Positions 6,592 through 8,456 of a DNA stretch of 8,456 nt are shown here, in pieces (position 1 is the first letter of the stretch; each line of letters begins with the position of its first letter). The stretch is from Bryobacterales bacterium (GTDB taxonomy: Bacteria; Cyanobacteriota; Vampirovibrionia; Obscuribacterales; Obscuribacteraceae), in the NCBI GenBank assembly GCA_903970295.1, contig CAJCHQ010000433.1, forward strand, positions 1 through 8,456, read 5' to 3'. The notes beneath the pieces were generated by a model, which made no database searches, was not told the DNA's origin, and was given only the letters and a program-made list of their open reading frames with translations. Both the position numbers and the translations under genes were made by a program.

Positions 6592-7218
6592 TTAATCGCT
6601 TTTGCTATCGAGAGCGATGTTGAGCAACAGAACATTCACTCTTGGTTCGCCAAGAATTCCCAATTGTCTTGGTTCGGTATATTTTTCGAGATCACTCATA
6701 ACTACAGCCAGAGGAAGATTGCGCGCCGTGGCCACCCGCACCGCTTGAATCTTGGCATTGGCCACTGAGATATGCGGATCCAGTCCAGAGCCTGATCGGG
6801 TGACAGCGTCGACGGGAATTTTCTCACCAGCGCTTAGATTGTTTTCTACTCGATAGGCTTGAGCCAGTTGTTTGACGCCGGCAAAAGATTCGTCCGGTTT
6901 TGTCTTAGGATCGTCGGCAATCCCCTCGAATAGCTTTTGCGAAGTCGGTCCTAAATTGCTGCCCGCTGAGGCTTCACCAGCATAGCCAGCCCCGGCAGCC
7001 GATGGTCGAGGATGAAAGTATTGAGCTTTGCTGAATTGTTGACCGATTAGAGCCGAACCGATTGTTTGACCATGCGAGTCTTTGAGTAAGGAACCATTAG
7101 CCTGATTGGGAAATAGCAATTGTGCGACGCCTGTGACAACCAAGGGAAAGACTAAACCAGTGAGTAAGGCGATAACGATCGTCGCTCGCGTGGCTTGCAT
7201 GAATAGTTTGATCATCAT
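6592..7218 (-). CDS. kdpC: Potassium-transporting ATPase subunit KdpC
   Basis: KdpC is the small, single-span subunit of the KdpFABC high-affinity K+ pump in the inner membrane. It stabilises the complex and contributes to KdpB's ATP affinity. From ATG 7218 the protein has 208 residues, close to the ~190 of E. coli. It has one N-terminal membrane segment (~12-36) and the family blocks GSALIGQ.F (54-62), YFHPRPSAAGAGY (67-79), GSNLGPTS (86-93), SGSGLDPHIS (142-151) and LGILGEPRVNVLLLNIALD (186-204). The frame stays open upstream to a TTG at 7260. I chose 7218 because AGGA lies 5 nt before it and family similarity begins at IKLF. It follows kdpB by 76 nt on the same strand, and its TAA stop is one base from the stop of the converging gene at 5487-6590. 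Confidence 0.96.
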   Translation of the reverse strand: MMIKLFMQATRATIVIALLTGLVFPLVVTGVAQLLFPNQANGSLLKDSHGQTIGSALIGQQFSKAQYFHPRPSAAGAGYAGEASAGSNLGPTSQKLFEGIADDPKTKPDESFAGVKQLAQAYRVENNLSAGEKIPVDAVTRSGSGLDPHISVANAKIQAVRVATARNLPLAVVMSDLEKYTEPRQLGILGEPRVNVLLLNIALDSKSD

Positions 7219-7220
7219 AT

Positions 7221-7227
7221 CCTTCCT
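7221..7227 (-). promoter_or_regulatory. Shine-Dalgarno of kdpC, deciding the start
   Basis: The minus strand reads AGGAAGG just before ATGATG. The AGGA core has 5-nt spacing to the first ATG (7218), which supports that start over the in-frame upstream TTG at 7260. Confidence 0.6.
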
Positions 7228-7294
7228 TTTTCGGTTCTCCTCGCCTGCCTTATAAATCAAAACAGACGATTTGCATCACACTAGTTGAAGACCT

Positions 7295-7876
7295 CTACAT
7301 GGAGGGCACCAATCGACAAATTACAAGGAGCTGGTCGATCGCCCAGATCCCCGGAAAAGGCACGATTAGCCCTCCCAGCCCGTAAACGAGAAGATTTCGC
7401 CGCAAGAGTGCGGCTGCACTCATCGGTTTGTAAGACACTCCTTTCAACGCTAGTGGTATGAGAGCAACGATAATCAAAGCGTTGAAAATGACGGCTGCCA
7501 AAATTGCCGAATGTGGTGAATGCAAAGCCATGATATTCAAAGCCCAGAGCGGACCGTGCTTTTGACCGCTGGTGGCGTAGAGTGCACCAAACATTGCTGG
7601 TAGGATCGCGAAGTATTTGGCTACATCGTTAGCGATTGAAAATGTAGTCAGCGCTCCCCGCGTCATCAATAATTGTTTGCCAATCTGAACGACTTCGATC
7701 AATTTTGTCGGATTCGAATCGAGATCAATCATATTGCCTGCCTCTTTAGCGGCCTGCGTGCCGGTATTCATAGCCAGACCGACATCCGCTGCCGCGAGCG
7801 CCGGTGCATCGTTTGTGCCGTCGCCGGTCATGGCTACCAGGCGGCCGCCCGATTGCTCTTTTTGAATCAGTTGCAT
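7295..7876 (-). CDS. kdpB: KdpB C-terminal fragment (after frameshift)
   Basis: This is the C-terminal ~193 residues of the Kdp pump's catalytic P-type ATPase subunit, in the frame downstream of the one-base shift near 7899-7900. Homology actually begins before this ATG, at EATPETK (about 7897-7877), so 7876 is only the first ATG in the frame. It carries the P-domain hinge motif [14 protein letters not shown] and the conserved block [11 protein letters not shown](I)DLDSNPTKL. In the TM5 region, [10 protein letters not shown] holds the Asp and Lys equivalent to E. coli D583/K586, known to matter for coupling. Two more membrane stretches follow ([20 protein letters not shown] and the [13 protein letters not shown] region). 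It ends at TAG 7295, 76 nt before kdpC. Alone it could not work, since it lacks the phosphorylation site and the first membrane helices. Confidence 0.93.
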   Translation of the reverse strand: MQLIQKEQSGGRLVAMTGDGTNDAPALAAADVGLAMNTGTQAAKEAGNMIDLDSNPTKLIEVVQIGKQLLMTRGALTTFSIANDVAKYFAILPAMFGALYATSGQKHGPLWALNIMALHSPHSAILAAVIFNALIIVALIPLALKGVSYKPMSAAALLRRNLLVYGLGGLIVPFPGIWAIDQLLVICRLVPSM

Positions 7877-8456
7877 TTTCGTTTCGGGCGTGGCCTCAGC
7901 AGAAAATCGTCAACGCCGGCTTCGCTGGCAATAGCGGCCGCCGTCAGCGGATTGTCGCCGGTGATCATGATTGTCCGAATTCCCATCGCGCGCAACTGCT
8001 CGAAACGTTCGCGCATGCCGCCTTTTACTACATCCTTCAAATAAATCACACCAAGCGTTCCCCGGCTGTTGTCCGCCACTGCCAGTGGTGTGCCTCCGGC
8101 CTGAGATATTCGCGTGACTTCGCCCTCGATCTCGGGTGGTATCGTTAAACCCAGGTCTTTAACATATTTATAGATTGCCTCGGCCGCTCCTTTGCGGAGC
8201 TGACGGCCATTGACGTTGACGCCGCTCATGCGAGTCTGCGCGCTGAAAGCAATAAAGTGGGTTTCGGTTGTGCTCAGCTGTCTTTCGCGCATGCCGTAAT
8301 CTTTGGCTAGTTGCACAATCGAGCGCCCTTCAGGAGTTTCGTCGGCGAGGGATGATAACTGGGCGGCGTCAGCCAATTCTTTTTCGGAAACTCCAGGGGC
8401 TGGCAAGAATTTTACCGCCTGGCGATTGCCCAGAGTGATCGTCCCGGTTTTGTCCA
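7867..8456 (-). CDS. kdpB: KdpB middle part: phosphorylation site and nucleotide-binding domain (truncated by window edge; frameshifted at its end)
   Basis: KdpB hydrolyses ATP to drive K+ uptake through KdpA. The first complete codon at the right window edge (8454-8452) is the phosphorylated Asp of [14 protein letters not shown]. coli D307. The nucleotide-binding domain follows, with [24 protein letters not shown] and the RKGAAEA motif (KGS/A ATP-binding loop), then [17 protein letters not shown] and the P-domain motif [23 protein letters not shown]. Immediately after DDFL the frame departs from the family ([10 protein letters not shown], stop at 7867), while the family sequence continues in the next frame. 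The TTG at 8406 is not a start, because the frame is open to the edge. kdpA and the N-terminal half of kdpB are expected beyond 8456 on the same strand. Apart from the shift, all visible catalytic motifs are intact. Confidence 0.94.
   Translation of the reverse strand, partial: DKTGTITLGNRQAVKFLPAPGVSEKELADAAQLSSLADETPEGRSIVQLAKDYGMRERQLSTTETHFIAFSAQTRMSGVNVNGRQLRKGAAEAIYKYVKDLGLTIPPEIEGEVTRISQAGGTPLAVADNSRGTLGVIYLKDVVKGGMRERFEQLRAMGIRTIMITGDNPLTAAAIASEAGVDDFLLRPRPKRKCN
7897..7902 (-). other. kdpB: One-base deletion (frameshift) in kdpB
   Basis: The minus strand reads GAT TTT CTG CTG AGG, giving DFLLR. Kdp family sequence is DFLAEATPE. Inserting one G after CTG (between 7900 and 7899) gives CTG GCT GAG GCC ACG CCC GAA, that is LAEATPE, and restores a single frame through to the kdpB stop at 7295. 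The expected GG appears as a single G. Confidence 0.85.

Noticed and set aside
7219..7260. Longer kdpC starting at TTG 7260
   Set aside because: The added residues are charged and unlike KdpC N-termini, and the Shine-Dalgarno at 7221-7227 fits the ATG at 7218.

Overview
The window looks like chromosomal DNA from a Gram-negative (two-membrane) bacterium of roughly balanced GC content. It encodes two outer-membrane beta-barrel porins ending in the C-terminal Phe typical of outer-membrane proteins, two secreted Asp-box beta-propellers and part of a Kdp potassium pump. The lineage cannot be fixed from sequence alone. The mix of BBP2/OmpL-like porins, Asp-box propellers and a lineage-specific secreted protein would fit a Vampirovibrionia/Obscuribacterales-like or planctomycete-like genome, but this is a low-confidence guess. 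No rRNA, tRNA, CRISPR array, transposase or phage gene was seen.

Left part (1-4961): a porin/propeller locus. The 3' end of a BBP2-type porin gene (+ strand, cut by the window edge) converges on a three-gene minus-strand run. Read in transcription order, that run is propeller B (4961-3729), a full-length BBP2-type porin (3582-1948) and propeller A (1930-686). The two porins are paralogs, as are the two propellers, so the locus holds two porins and two propellers side by side. Porin and propeller A are 17 nt apart and probably cotranscribed. The 146-nt gap before the porin carries three heptamers of the form TTGATYC spaced exactly 11 bp apart, the geometry of an OmpR/PhoB-family response-regulator site. 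I infer that the exported propellers work with the porins at the envelope, for example in binding or delivering a ligand. The substrate is unknown.

Middle part (4962-6590): a 525-nt gene-poor stretch followed by a + strand gene for an exported or membrane-associated helical protein of unknown function (5487-6590). It has an excellent Shine-Dalgarno. A candidate promoter with two TTGAT repeats, again 11 bp apart, lies upstream. The gap also contains a 41-codon open stretch on the minus strand with no good start, possibly the tail of a decayed gene.

Right part (6592-8456): the end of a kdp operon on the minus strand, kdpB then kdpC, with kdpA expected beyond the right edge. The kdpB piece begins at the DKTGT phosphorylation site. 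It is interrupted by a one-base loss near 7899-7900 that splits it into two frames. Both halves are otherwise well conserved, so this is either a very recent mutation or a sequence error. kdpC is intact and ends one base from the stop of the converging unknown gene.
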